Assembly (NCBI RefSeq): GCF_016587355.1
Contig: NZ_BNJF01000001.1
Location: 1,364,001-1,428,000 of the forward strand
From: Ktedonospora formicarum
GTDB lineage: Bacteria > Chloroflexota > Ktedonobacteria > Ktedonobacterales > Ktedonobacteraceae
Length of the DNA: 64,000 bases
Direction of reading: 5' to 3'
Every line of letters starts with the position of its first letter. Position 1 is the stretch's first letter. Under the pieces are notes generated by a model. It was not told where the DNA came from. It did no database searches and saw only the letters and a program-made list of their open reading frames with translations. A program made the translations under genes and the position numbers. Of this stretch, positions 18,106-26,085 are shown piece by piece.

Positions 18106-18618
18106 CTATGCGTCCTCCGCGACCTCAAGTGTCATTAAAGCCTGACCATACTCGACGGGCCGCCCATCCTCTAGCAGGATCTCATGAACACGGCCTGCCA
18201 CAGTGGCTTCAACCTCATACAGTACATTGAGTGATTGTATTGAACCAAGCAATTGTCCAACCTTGACTTTGTCACCCACTGCGACCAGTGCCTTCCCTTT
18301 CGGTTTGACCCATGTATGAAAGATACCCACCAGAGGCGCGGTCACTGTATGCGAAGATCGTGTCGGAGCCGCTTCGGTTTCTCCCGGCTCTGACACGGAA
18401 AGAGTAACACCAGAGGCTACGCCTTCGCCCGCCTTCGCCTTGCGCAGAACTAGACGTGTTCCTGTCTCGCTATGCTTGACCTCAATCTCTGAAACATCAC
18501 TCTTGTCCAGCACCTTTACCAGATGCTCAAGGGCTTCCAGATCCATATGCTCCGACTCTTCCCGTATTTCCTCTGTTAGCATCTCCAGGGGCGAGGAAGC
18601 GTGTCTGCTGCCATCCAT
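18106..18618 (-). CDS. BCCP-like biotinyl-domain protein lacking the biotin-acceptor lysine
   Basis: 170 residues from ATG 18618, chosen because GGGAG lies 8 nt upstream. Longer starts lack a site. The organisation is that of AccB, the biotin carboxyl carrier of acetyl-CoA carboxylase: an N-terminal helical part (LVKVLDKSDVSEIEVKHSE), a linker, and a C-terminal biotinyl/lipoyl hammerhead fold (GIFHTWVKPKGKALVAVGDKVKVGQLLG... then VEATVAGRVHEILLEDGRPVEYGQ). Where AccB has EAMKMMN, this protein reads QSLNVLY, so the biotinylated Lys is Asn (codon AAT). It cannot be biotinylated at that site. The position next to efp is the classical accB neighbourhood, but no accC follows. Plant BADC proteins, which lack the Lys and damp ACCase, are a possible analogy (inference). 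Confidence 0.85.
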   Translation of the reverse strand: MDGSRHASSPLEMLTEEIREESEHMDLEALEHLVKVLDKSDVSEIEVKHSETGTRLVLRKAKAGEGVASGVTLSVSEPGETEAAPTRSSHTVTAPLVGIFHTWVKPKGKALVAVGDKVKVGQLLGSIQSLNVLYEVEATVAGRVHEILLEDGRPVEYGQALMTLEVAEDA

Positions 18619-18755
18619 AAAAGTAACTCCCGAACTACGTTCGCAAACAATATACCTCAATCTCTGAGACATCACCATCATCTCACCACTCATGCATACG
18701 CGACCCACTATTGTATAGGCCTCGCATGCGAGTGGCTGAGAAAATCTATAAGGTC

Positions 18756-19313
18756 TTACACACGCTCGACATACTGACCCGTGCTTGTATTCACACGAAT
18801 GGAGTCATCTGCCGTAACAAAGAGCGGCACCTGGACAATCAGGCCAGTCTCGGTTGTTGCGGGCTTAGAGCCACCAGTAGCCGTGTCTCCCTTGAAGCCA
18901 GGTTCGGTATAGGTTATCTTCAGTACAAGCTTTTCTGGCAATTCCACTGAGATCGGCTCTTCGTTGTAGCGAATGATGTCTAGCTCCAGATTGTCAATCA
19001 GGTAGTCCTTGGCATCCCCCAACTGGGCCTCCGTCAGCACAATATCCTCATAGGTGCTGGTATCCATGAAATGATACAAGTCGCCATCATTGTACTGATA
19101 GGTGACATTGGAACGATCCAGATAGAGGCGCTTGAACTTTTCACCAGCGTCACAGGTGCGATCAACAGTTGAGCCACTGCGCAGGTTGCGCAACTTCATG
19201 CGTACGATGGCCCCACCGCGTCCAATCTTCACATGCTGCCAATCAAGAATAGTGCAGGGGTTGCCCTCAAATTCTATTGTGACGCCTTTTTTCAGGTCAC
19301 TAGTGGAAATCAT
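18756..19313 (-). CDS. efp: translation elongation factor P
   Basis: 185 residues, normal EF-P length, with the three-domain layout: KOW-like domain I (ISTSDLKKGVTIEFEGNPC...), domain II (LYHFMDTSTYEDI) and the C-terminal OB fold ending GGSKPATTETGLIVQVPLFV then STGQYVERV. EF-P relieves ribosome stalling at polyproline. The loop tip that is usually Lys (PGKG) reads KIGRGGA, placing Arg at residue 32. AAAGGAG precedes ATG 19313. It lies between aroQ and the BCCP-like gene, a gene neighbourhood common in bacteria. Confidence 0.95.
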   Translation of the reverse strand: MISTSDLKKGVTIEFEGNPCTILDWQHVKIGRGGAIVRMKLRNLRSGSTVDRTCDAGEKFKRLYLDRSNVTYQYNDGDLYHFMDTSTYEDIVLTEAQLGDAKDYLIDNLELDIIRYNEEPISVELPEKLVLKITYTEPGFKGDTATGGSKPATTETGLIVQVPLFVTADDSIRVNTSTGQYVERV

Positions 19314-19482
19314 CCCAAAAAACTCCTTTGATAAGTAAGTGTCTTACTCTCTATTACTGCTATGCGCGAATCATTGATTCCTCGATATGCAGATATTGTA
19401 CTTTAATCGTTATCAAGCTTCTCAATTACTCAGCGCATTGCTATGCAAGAAAAGAATCTATAGCTATACACTGTAACAGTGG

Positions 19483-19926
19483 CTATTTGTCTTCCTGTAG
19501 ATCGGCAACAAGCGCTTCAAGAGCTAATAAATAGCCACGCCATCCCAGACCCGCAATCTGCCCCAGACAGATCGGTGCGATGACTGAATGGTGACGAAAG
19601 GCTTCGCGCGCATACACATTGCTCAGATGCACCTCGATTATCGGCAGTTTAGCTGCTGCCAGCGCATCACGTATAGCATAAGAATAATGCGTGAATGCGC
19701 CAGGGTTGATGATAATACCATCGACCTGTTCAGCATGCTGCTGAATGCAGTCAATCAACGCGCCTTCATGATTAGACTGAAAGCACTCAACCGTCGCCCC
19801 AAGAGCCTCGCCTCGCGCATATATCCGCTCGTTAATCATATCGAGTGTCAGCGTACCATACACACCTGGCTCACGCTTTCCCAACGTGTTAAGGTTTGGT
19901 CCATTAAGCACCAGAATTGCAACCAT
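19483..19926 (-). CDS. aroQ: type II 3-dehydroquinate dehydratase
   Basis: 147 residues. The flexible-lid region [20 protein letters not shown] (residues 5-24) with its Asn/Arg and catalytic Tyr is intact. [16 protein letters not shown] and [17 protein letters not shown] carry the substrate-binding residues. The enzyme removes water from 3-dehydroquinate in the shikimate pathway. It starts 3 nt after the end of the aroK-aroB fusion gene, whose product supplies its substrate. Confidence 0.95.
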   Translation of the reverse strand: MVAILVLNGPNLNTLGKREPGVYGTLTLDMINERIYARGEALGATVECFQSNHEGALIDCIQQHAEQVDGIIINPGAFTHYSYAIRDALAAAKLPIIEVHLSNVYAREAFRHHSVIAPICLGQIAGLGWRGYLLALEALVADLQEDK

Positions 19927-19929
19927 GAG

Positions 19930-21594
19930 CTAGACCCTCGCTTCCGCGAAGAACGTTGAGATCACGCGCTCAACCAATTCATCAGGCATCTCTGTAATCA
20001 CCACATCGCCGATATGCCGAGGCATAATCCAGCGCACACGCTTGCTCACAACCTTCTTATCCAATTGGATTTTCGCCAGGATGGCTTGAGCACGCACATT
20101 TCCCTGGTAGGCAACTGGGAGACCCAGTGCCTCCAGCAAGGCGTTCTGCCGCTGTACCTCATCAGAGGGTAGCATACCTGCCTCTTGCGCCAGGGCCGCC
20201 GCAGCTACCATACCAAGCGAAACAGCCTCGCCATGGAGCAATTCGCCATAACCCGCAACGCTCTCCAATGCATGTGCTACGGTATGACCATAGTTCAAAA
20301 TAGCACGTAGCCCACTCTCTTTCTCATCTTCTTCAATGACCTGCACCTTTAAATCAATGCTGCGAGCAATAATCTGCATCAGCAAAGAGGCAGGTAATGA
20401 CGAGAAATCGCCTAAAGCATCTTTGTACGTCTCCAAAAGCGCAAATAGCTTGGCGTCGAGTATGATACCATACTTTACAACTTCTGCCCATCCCTCTGTA
20501 CGCTCCCTAAGAGGAAGTGTCCGCAAGGTCGCTGGATCAACCAGGACCAGAAGTGGATGATAAAACGCGCCTATAAGGTTCTTCCCTTGACTATGATTAA
20601 TCCCAGTCTTCCCACCAATCGCAGCATCCACCTGAGATAATAGCGAGGTCGGCACCTGTATGAGTGGAACACCACGTAGATAGGTTGCAGCCACAAATCC
20701 CACCAGGTCCCCAATCACCCCACCACCCAGAGCAATCAGCGGTTCACGTCGCTCTGCGTGATGCTCCAACAGCCAATCATAGATAGCTTGTAGTTGCTCA
20801 AACGACTTGCTGGACTCGCCAGCAGGTACAGTATAGAGATACGCATCAAAACCTGCCCGCGCGAGATTCTGGATCACGTCATCGCCATACAGCGAACGCA
20901 AATTACTATCTGTAAACAGGAAGACTCGGCGCGGCAGTGCCAGTTGCGTCAGATATTGAGGCAAGCGCTCCAACCCTCCCCAATCCACAACGATATCATA
21001 GCCAGCACCAATATGCACACGCCGCACAATGGGCGCGGTTTCATGGGATGCTTCAGCATCGGTGAGCATAGCGATAATCTCCTCAACCACCTGTTCCGCG
21101 CTTCGCCCCTGCGTCGCACAGGTTAGCTCGGCCTCTTCATACCAGGCCCGGCGGGACATATAGAGGTTCTGTAGTGTCTGTAAAGGATCTGGCCCGGAAA
21201 GCAGCGGGCGCACCTCTGGCGACGTCAAATCGGCGCGGGCACGCTCCTGTTGCGCCAACAAGCGTTCAAGCGAAGAGGTAGGATCGGTATGCAAATAGAG
21301 ACGTACACCTCGCTCGGCCATCAGCCGCCGATTCTCTTCCCGCACGACGATGCCACCACCCGTAGCGATGACCGCACTCTCCTCCGAGCACACGGCCTGC
21401 TCCAGCACGCGACTTTCAAGGTCGCGAAAAGCCGCCTCGCCATGACGGGTGAAGAGTTCGGGTATACTTGCTCCTGCCTCCTGCACCACTAACGCGTCAA
21501 TATCCAGCAAAGGTCGCCCTAAACGCCGCGCCAGGAGGCGCCCCACTGTACTCTTACCACTCCCTGAAAGCCCTATCAAAAAAACATGTCGCAT
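19930..21594 (-). CDS. aroKB: bifunctional shikimate kinase / 3-dehydroquinate synthase
   Basis: A 554-residue fusion. Residues 1-175 are shikimate kinase: P-loop GLSGSGKST at 8-16, DIDALV, FRDLESRVLEQA and ATGGGIV for shikimate binding. After a short linker, residues about 190-554 are 3-dehydroquinate synthase: LIALGGGVIGDLVGFVAATYLRG as the NAD/metal region, VPTSLLSQVDAAIGGKTGIN, EVVKYG, and zinc ligands in ILNYGHTVAHALE and LLHGEAVSLGM. The fusion joins shikimate pathway steps 2 and 5. Such fusions are known in scattered bacteria. It heads the minus-strand run ending at 16083. Confidence 0.94.
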   Translation of the reverse strand: MRHVFLIGLSGSGKSTVGRLLARRLGRPLLDIDALVVQEAGASIPELFTRHGEAAFRDLESRVLEQAVCSEESAVIATGGGIVVREENRRLMAERGVRLYLHTDPTSSLERLLAQQERARADLTSPEVRPLLSGPDPLQTLQNLYMSRRAWYEEAELTCATQGRSAEQVVEEIIAMLTDAEASHETAPIVRRVHIGAGYDIVVDWGGLERLPQYLTQLALPRRVFLFTDSNLRSLYGDDVIQNLARAGFDAYLYTVPAGESSKSFEQLQAIYDWLLEHHAERREPLIALGGGVIGDLVGFVAATYLRGVPLIQVPTSLLSQVDAAIGGKTGINHSQGKNLIGAFYHPLLVLVDPATLRTLPLRERTEGWAEVVKYGIILDAKLFALLETYKDALGDFSSLPASLLMQIIARSIDLKVQVIEEDEKESGLRAILNYGHTVAHALESVAGYGELLHGEAVSLGMVAAAALAQEAGMLPSDEVQRQNALLEALGLPVAYQGNVRAQAILAKIQLDKKVVSKRVRWIMPRHIGDVVITEMPDELVERVISTFFAEARV

Positions 21595-21704
21595 GGCGCT
21601 ATTGTAACATTAATCGGCTGGCGTGTGTATAGCCCTTTCCTTCAAACCAACTCAGCACGGCCTATATAGCACGATTATAATCCTCTCAGTTCGACCCACA
21701 ATAA

Positions 21705-21751
21705 GGACTATACATGTCAAACTGGCTCTGCCAGTCCACCATGTATAGTCC
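21705..21751. terminator. bidirectional hairpin upstream of aroKB
   Basis: A 12-bp outer stem GGACTATACATG / CATGTATAGTCC and an inner CTGGC/GCCAG pairing. TTTTT follows on the plus strand. On the minus strand it would end the 21801-22079 gene. Confidence 0.65.
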
Positions 21752-21800
21752 TTTTTCTCGCATGCCAATGCTTACAGCAGGAATGCCTTATAGAAATTGA

Positions 21801-22079
21801 TTAGCGCCCGAATTTCTCAACAAAGAAGAGATGAATCCCGGACGCATCATTACCCGCTCCGGTCCTATGCCCATGAGTCAAAATGTTCTGCTGATTACGC
21901 TCTTCAATCGGGAGTGAGCCACGCTTCCGCTTGACAAAATACCACACCAGATAACCCACCGTAGGCACTAGCAAAGCACCGATGAGCGCAGCATTCCCAT
22001 TTCCGAATGAGATCATGCTTCCACCAATGATGCCAATGAGAAATCCTAGGCCCAGAATTGCCACACCGATATACTTCAT
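21801..22079 (-). CDS. small two-helix membrane protein
   Basis: 92 residues with two hydrophobic helices (about 4-25 and 33-50), a basic stop-transfer KRKR, then a polar tail of about 40 residues. The first helix is Gly/Ile-rich (GLGFLIGIIGGSM). I do not recognise a family. GGAG lies 7 nt before ATG 22079. It is monocistronic, with two inverted repeats directly upstream and a hairpin after it. Confidence 0.6.
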   Translation of the reverse strand: MKYIGVAILGLGFLIGIIGGSMISFGNGNAALIGALLVPTVGYLVWYFVKRKRGSLPIEERNQQNILTHGHRTGAGNDASGIHLFFVEKFGR

Positions 22080-22096
22080 AATGTTCTCCGAATCTA

Positions 22097-22149
22097 CAAA
22101 TCTTTACCATTGAAACAAAGATTTGTTGTCCTACTCTATAGAGTAGGAC
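22097..22149 (-). promoter_or_regulatory. two inverted repeats upstream of the small membrane protein gene
   Basis: CAAATCTTT / AAAGATTTG with an 11-nt gap (22097-22125) is followed at 22128-22149 by a 22-bp gapless palindrome made of GTCCTACTCTA and its complement. A loopless palindrome suits a dimeric repressor better than a terminator. No protein is identified. Confidence 0.45.
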
Positions 22150-22257
22150 GTAAAAAACACCGATGTTAACAAATTTGCCAAATCAATTCCCCTTGTTTCC
22201 GCAATCGTTCAATTGCGAGATAATCGACTGGTCAGCAAAAACCTGTGCAAATAGCAA

Positions 22258-22295
22258 AAGACCTCAGAGAAATCAGATACATTCTCTGAGGTCTT
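22258..22295 (-). terminator. terminator of the GNAT gene
   Basis: A 14-bp stem AAGACCTCAGAGAA / TTCTCTGAGGTCTT followed by TTTGC on the minus strand, 14 nt after the GNAT stop. Confidence 0.75.
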
Positions 22296-22308
22296 GCATG
22301 AAATATGG

Positions 22309-22791
22309 CTATGCGAAATAGAAGTGGTAGGAGTAGAACTCTTCGTCGCGTAGCCAGCCGTTGGCTTCGTAGGTGGATTGGGCAGTGTAGTTATCGCGCG
22401 CGGTGGTCAAGGTCAGACCCCGCGCACCAGTCTGCGCAGCAAAGTCACGCGCGCGATCCAGGAGTGCTGGGCCAACGCCTTTCTTGCGAGCCCCTGGCGC
22501 GACAAAGAGGTCATTCAGAATCCAGAGGCGCTTCATCGATACTGAGGAGAAAGAAGGGTAGAGCTGTGTAAACCCACAGGCGCGCGTATCGCTTCCATCT
22601 GACTCCTGCAAACGCGCCACGAAGATTACCGAACTCTTGTTTTGGAAATGCTGAGTTAAAAAGGCTCTGGCTCCTTCAATATCCGATACCTGACGATAGA
22701 ACTGGCGGTAACCATCAAAAAGGGGTATAAGCTCTTCCAGGTCTTCAATGGTGGCCTGTGTGATTTGAATTGCGGGCTGTGATGTGCTCAT
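22309..22791 (-). CDS. GNAT-family N-acetyltransferase
   Basis: 160 residues with the GNAT core: strand/helix IQITQATIEDLEELIPLFDGY at the N-terminus, LNDLFVAPGARKKGVGPALLDRA as the acetyl-CoA binding motif A (R/Q-x-x-G-x-G/A variant, about residues 90-112), and LTLTTARDNYTAQSTYEANGW as motif B. The acceptor substrate is unknown. The Shine-Dalgarno AAGGAG, 6 nt before ATG 22791, is supplied by the end of dispersed repeat copy B, so the repeat sits in the 5' leader. Confidence 0.85.
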   Translation of the reverse strand: MSTSQPAIQITQATIEDLEELIPLFDGYRQFYRQVSDIEGARAFLTQHFQNKSSVIFVARLQESDGSDTRACGFTQLYPSFSSVSMKRLWILNDLFVAPGARKKGVGPALLDRARDFAAQTGARGLTLTTARDNYTAQSTYEANGWLRDEEFYSYHFYFA

Positions 22792-22792
22792 C

Positions 22793-22863
22793 CTTACTCC
22801 TTATATGAAAACCTGAGCGCGTAATGCCAGCCATATAGTGGCATTGGTTTTCGCAGAAACTCT
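22793..22863 (-). repeat. dispersed palindromic repeat, copy B
   Basis: On the minus strand it runs from TCTGCGAAAACCAATGCC through GCGCGCTCAGGTTTTC to ATAAGGAGTAAG and ends directly at the GNAT start codon. The interior forms a short GGCATTA/TAATGCC stem variant. The repeat occupies nearly the whole 71-bp junction between the CHAP and GNAT genes. Confidence 0.75.
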
Positions 22864-25379
22864 TAATACAATTCCTGATTGTGAATGTCGGTCATAAGCG
22901 TTGAAGCGAGCGTGAAGGTCGTCGTATCCCGAGCGCTGATATATTCGCCCGAGGTTGATTTCACGCCCTGGCGCTCGAAAGCACGAGCACGATTATCGTA
23001 AACCTCAAAGGCACGCCCAAAGGAGAAGATATACTGCTGAAGCTGACCCGTTTCTCGGTTCAGAACCAGAATATCATCGCCGCTTCCACACTCCCCCTGG
23101 TCCTGGCAAGCAGAGCGGTCCATAAAGGAGCCAACAAGAATCTGCCAGCGCTTATCCCAACTCTTCGCGGTGTATTGATGCACGACCTGAAGCGTGTTAT
23201 CGAAAAGCAAGAAAGTGCTCAACGCCTCCTCTTGATTATAAAGCATGATGCCAGTTGAGGAGGTGCCAAAATGACCCACATATGGGATCAGGTTTTGCCC
23301 CCAATCGGAATACTCTTTTGTATCTGCAACCGCAAGATTGGACTTAAAAGTTAGAATCTGAGCCTCTCCTACCCCTGGATCATAGAGCAGCAACTGCGCA
23401 CGTCCCGAGGAGTTAAAATCGCCGCTATAGACCATCCAATTGCCAGCAAGATCATTAATATCTTGCTGTTCTGTTACCTTGAGTGAGCTATTCAAACCTA
23501 ACATCCGCCCTGTTCCTTCGAGGCGATTATACAGGAATATACCGTCCTGAAGGGTATTGACAAAGCGTCCTACATACACTTCCCAACTCGCATGCCACAG
23601 CGTATACACCTGACGATGCCTGACATGAAAACGCGAATCGAAATCAAGCAGAATCACATTGGCAGTTTTCCCCTGGATCTCCCAATCCGCTAGGCTCACA
23701 CCACTTAAATCGCCATTCGAGTTGCTATCAGTAAGTGTCGTATTTGTCTGCTGAGAAACAGTGCTGGTCTTGCTCACGACGGCACTATTTGTCTGGGTAG
23801 GCTGGGATGTGGTCGTGCTCGTCGATGTTGGCGTCGGTGCAGGTGCGACTGTTGGAGTTGGAGTTGGTGACACCGTTTGCGTTGGCGTCGGACTTGGCGT
23901 ACTGGTACTAGTAGGAGTCGGGGTCGGCGTCGCCGTTTCAGTCGGAGTGGGAGTTGGCGTCACTGTTGGCGTCGGGGTCGGCGTCGCCGTTTTGGTTGGA
24001 GCGGGAGTCGGCGTCACCGTCTTTGTTGGGGTTGGCGTTGGTGTCGCTGTTTTGGTTGGCGTTGGGGTTGTAGTTCTTGTTGGCGTCGGCGTTGGTGTAT
24101 CAGTGCCGTTATTGTCACTGTTATTGTTATCATTATCGCTAATGGACGTACTAGTGCCAGGGTCGTAAGCGGCGGGGTTGGCGAAGCGATTATACATCAT
24201 AACCGAGCTACGATGTCCGTCGAAACGCCCAACATAAAGTTCCCATCCCGGCCCCTCGCCATCCAGCACGACATGTTTCTTGATCGTGAGATCCGAGGTC
24301 AAGCTAATAAGATGAATCTTGCCTGTATCACGATTATAGAGCAAAATATCGGACGTCCCCGAGCCATCGAAATCCCCTACATGAATATCGAGCGAGGATC
24401 CCCACTTTCCCGAAGGCACAATAGAGTCACCCAGGCTGACCAACGTGGGCGCATCCTGGGTTAAGCGTGTGCTTTGCTGAGGATCATCTCCAGGATTGGC
24501 TACAAAGGTCCCCTGTGGTCGCGCCTGCTTTGAGAGTTGCATTATCTGAAGTACGCCCTCTTCGCGATCATAGAGCAAGAGGTCACTATGTCCCATCCCA
24601 GTAAAATCAGCGTTAAACTCTTGATCTGACGAAGTAGCTGACAACCCTAGAGCGAGGTGGCTATCCGTATATGTCGTTGAACTAGATGTGCTGGTGGTAA
24701 GTTCATTGTTAGCCTGCGTTATTTGATCCGACGAGGTCGATGAGGTACCAGTGAGGTTAGTAAAGCGCCGCGGATCGATAGAGCGAGGGAAATAGATAAA
24801 GCGTAACTGCCCTTTCTGGAAGCGCGCCTGATTGATGTAGGATGCATTATAACTATCCCCCACATACATGCGTGTGGCATCACCAAAATTCTGATATGTG
24901 ACATTGAAAGTCTGACCATCACTGCCTACTGAGGTAACAAAGGCAACATGCCCCTCCGCACCATAGGCCCAAACACCATCCCCTACTGGGAAGACAGCAA
25001 TCGCTCCCAGACGTGGTACCGTTCCCACTGAGAAGCCAGCACGCACCGCATCCACCGCCCACGCGGCGGCATTTCCCCAGTTTCGTGGCAAGTCATATCC
25101 TAGCAAGTGCCACTGTTCCCAGGCCCACCAGGTACAGTTGCCACCCGTCGGGAAGGGACCAGGGCAAATCGGATACGGATTTCCATTTGGAGAGAAACCC
25201 ACCTGCTGACAGTTCTGATCAACTGTCGCAACTGTATGTTGTTGCGCCATAGCATAGCTTGCCGAAGCGCTCCACGGCAGAAACTCCACAATCACTACAG
25301 CTAGAATGAGTAGAAGGCTGCAACTACGTACGACGCGCTGATGATGTGACGCGATAAGCCAATGTATTCCAGGACGCAT
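22863..25379 (-). CDS. secreted CHAP-domain protein with Pro/Thr linker and beta-propeller-like repeats
   Basis: About 838 residues from ATG 25379 (GGAAGG upstream). A signal peptide fits residues 1-45 (basic start, LLLILAVVIV core, SASA). The CHAP amidase/peptidase domain (about 60-175) shows the catalytic Cys in GGNCTWWAWEQW and His in EGHVAFV. It probably cleaves peptidoglycan cross-bridges. Next come FG-GAP/VCBS-like repeats of the form VGDFDGSGTSDILLYNRDTG (about 245-410), a Pro/Thr linker (about 425-525), and a second set of the same repeats to the C-terminus (LVGSFMDRSACQ...DDILVLNRETG). It is probably exported and cell-wall attached or extracellular. There is no LPXTG. Confidence 0.85.
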   Translation of the reverse strand: MRPGIHWLIASHHQRVVRSCSLLLILAVVIVEFLPWSASASYAMAQQHTVATVDQNCQQVGFSPNGNPYPICPGPFPTGGNCTWWAWEQWHLLGYDLPRNWGNAAAWAVDAVRAGFSVGTVPRLGAIAVFPVGDGVWAYGAEGHVAFVTSVGSDGQTFNVTYQNFGDATRMYVGDSYNASYINQARFQKGQLRFIYFPRSIDPRRFTNLTGTSSTSSDQITQANNELTTSTSSSTTYTDSHLALGLSATSSDQEFNADFTGMGHSDLLLYDREEGVLQIMQLSKQARPQGTFVANPGDDPQQSTRLTQDAPTLVSLGDSIVPSGKWGSSLDIHVGDFDGSGTSDILLYNRDTGKIHLISLTSDLTIKKHVVLDGEGPGWELYVGRFDGHRSSVMMYNRFANPAAYDPGTSTSISDNDNNNSDNNGTDTPTPTPTRTTTPTPTKTATPTPTPTKTVTPTPAPTKTATPTPTPTVTPTPTPTETATPTPTPTSTSTPSPTPTQTVSPTPTPTVAPAPTPTSTSTTTSQPTQTNSAVVSKTSTVSQQTNTTLTDSNSNGDLSGVSLADWEIQGKTANVILLDFDSRFHVRHRQVYTLWHASWEVYVGRFVNTLQDGIFLYNRLEGTGRMLGLNSSLKVTEQQDINDLAGNWMVYSGDFNSSGRAQLLLYDPGVGEAQILTFKSNLAVADTKEYSDWGQNLIPYVGHFGTSSTGIMLYNQEEALSTFLLFDNTLQVVHQYTAKSWDKRWQILVGSFMDRSACQDQGECGSGDDILVLNRETGQLQQYIFSFGRAFEVYDNRARAFERQGVKSTSGEYISARDTTTFTLASTLMTDIHNQELY
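23800..24105 (-). repeat. Pro/Thr-coding low-complexity tract
   Basis: Degenerate short repeats encode (PT)n with interspersed K, V, S and A, forming an extended linker of about 100 residues within the CHAP protein. The complementary strand reads as Val/Gly-rich frames, which are artefacts. Confidence 0.85.
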
Positions 25380-25480
25380 ACCAGGAGTCCCTTCCAGCAA
25401 GCACAAAATATAACATCAATCCTTGCTTCTTTACCGAAGAAAAATAGTTAGATCCCTATTCATGATTGTTTTCTTCGGAA

Positions 25481-25575
25481 GTAAGGTCTTATTCGCAAAC
25501 AGACACCGCTGATCGCGGCTAGCGCTGACCCCATGCAGGGGCACAGCGCGCTCAAGTTTTCGGATAAGGAGTAAG
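25481..25575 (+). repeat. dispersed palindromic repeat, copy C
   Basis: Left end AAGGTCTTATTCGCAAACAG and right end GCTCAAGTTTTCGGATAAGG plus AGTAAG. The interior has GGCTAGCGCTGA and a CCCCATGCAGGGG palindrome shared with copy A. An additional inverted repeat CCGAAGAAAA / TTTTCTTCGG lies just before it (25434-25478). No gene starts behind its ribosome-site-like end. Confidence 0.7.
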
Positions 25576-25834
25576 TTCCTATATGGAGCTTTAGTTTTTG
25601 TATGTGACCTGAGTCTTACAGGTTTTGTGCCTCGAACGAACATTTAGAATTATAACATCGTCTCTATAGGGCTACAAGGGAATGCGTACTCCATCAGGAC
25701 CCTTTTACTCATCAGCGAGCCCATCCGAGCGAGCATTACATCCTCTTTCCCCCGTCACTAGACAGCGGCATAAATTGCTCTCCCCACAGATCAGGTACAA
25801 TTTTCCCAACGCGAAAAAGAGCCTCCCAAACCTA

Positions 25835-25863
25835 TTGACAAAGTAAGGACGCAATGGTATTAT
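25835..25863 (+). promoter_or_regulatory. promoter of tRNA-Val
   Basis: TTGACA, a 17-nt spacer and TATTAT, with the tRNA 5' end 15 nt downstream. This is a near-consensus sigma70-type promoter. Confidence 0.8.
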
Positions 25864-25877
25864 TCTCTACGTCGAGA

Positions 25878-25951
25878 GGGCGATTAGCTCAGTTGGTTAG
25901 AGCGCCACGTTGACATCGTGGAGGTCACAGATTCGAGTTCTGTATCGCCCA
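25878..25951 (+). tRNA. tRNA-Val (anticodon GAC)
   Basis: A full cloverleaf can be drawn: acceptor GGGCGAT / ATCGCCC, D-stem GCTC / GAGC, anticodon stem CCACG / CGTGG with loop TTGACAT (anticodon GAC at 25912-25914), a five-base variable loop, and T-arm ACAGA / TCTGT with loop TTCGAGT. The discriminator base is A, and CCA is not encoded. It decodes GUC/GUU. It has its own promoter and is followed by a terminator. Confidence 0.96.
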
Positions 25952-25959
25952 TTAAGCTT

Positions 25960-25994
25960 GAGAAGCGGCTTTGAATGAAGCCGCTTCTCTTTTT
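25960..25994 (+). terminator. terminator of tRNA-Val
   Basis: A 12-bp stem GAGAAGCGGCTT / AAGCCGCTTCTC with a 6-nt loop, followed by TTTTTG. Confidence 0.9.
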
Positions 25995-26014
25995 GTCTTC
26001 ATTCCCACATAGAA

Positions 26015-26059
26015 AAGACAGGGACTACGCTCCAATAATTAGAGCATAATCCCTGTCTT
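26015..26059 (-). terminator. terminator of the rpsB-to-ispG run
   Basis: AAGACAGGGA / TCCCTGTCTT with an inner GCTC/GAGC pairing, followed on the minus strand by TTCT. It lies 27 nt past the ispG stop. Confidence 0.65.
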
Positions 26060-26085
26060 CTGGTTTCTCTTCTCTTTGCCTCGTA

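Noticed and set aside
23761..24464. Val/Gly-rich and Arg/Trp-rich plus-strand frames
   Set aside because: They are the complement of the Pro/Thr-coding linker of the CHAP protein. Low-complexity DNA leaves several frames open.
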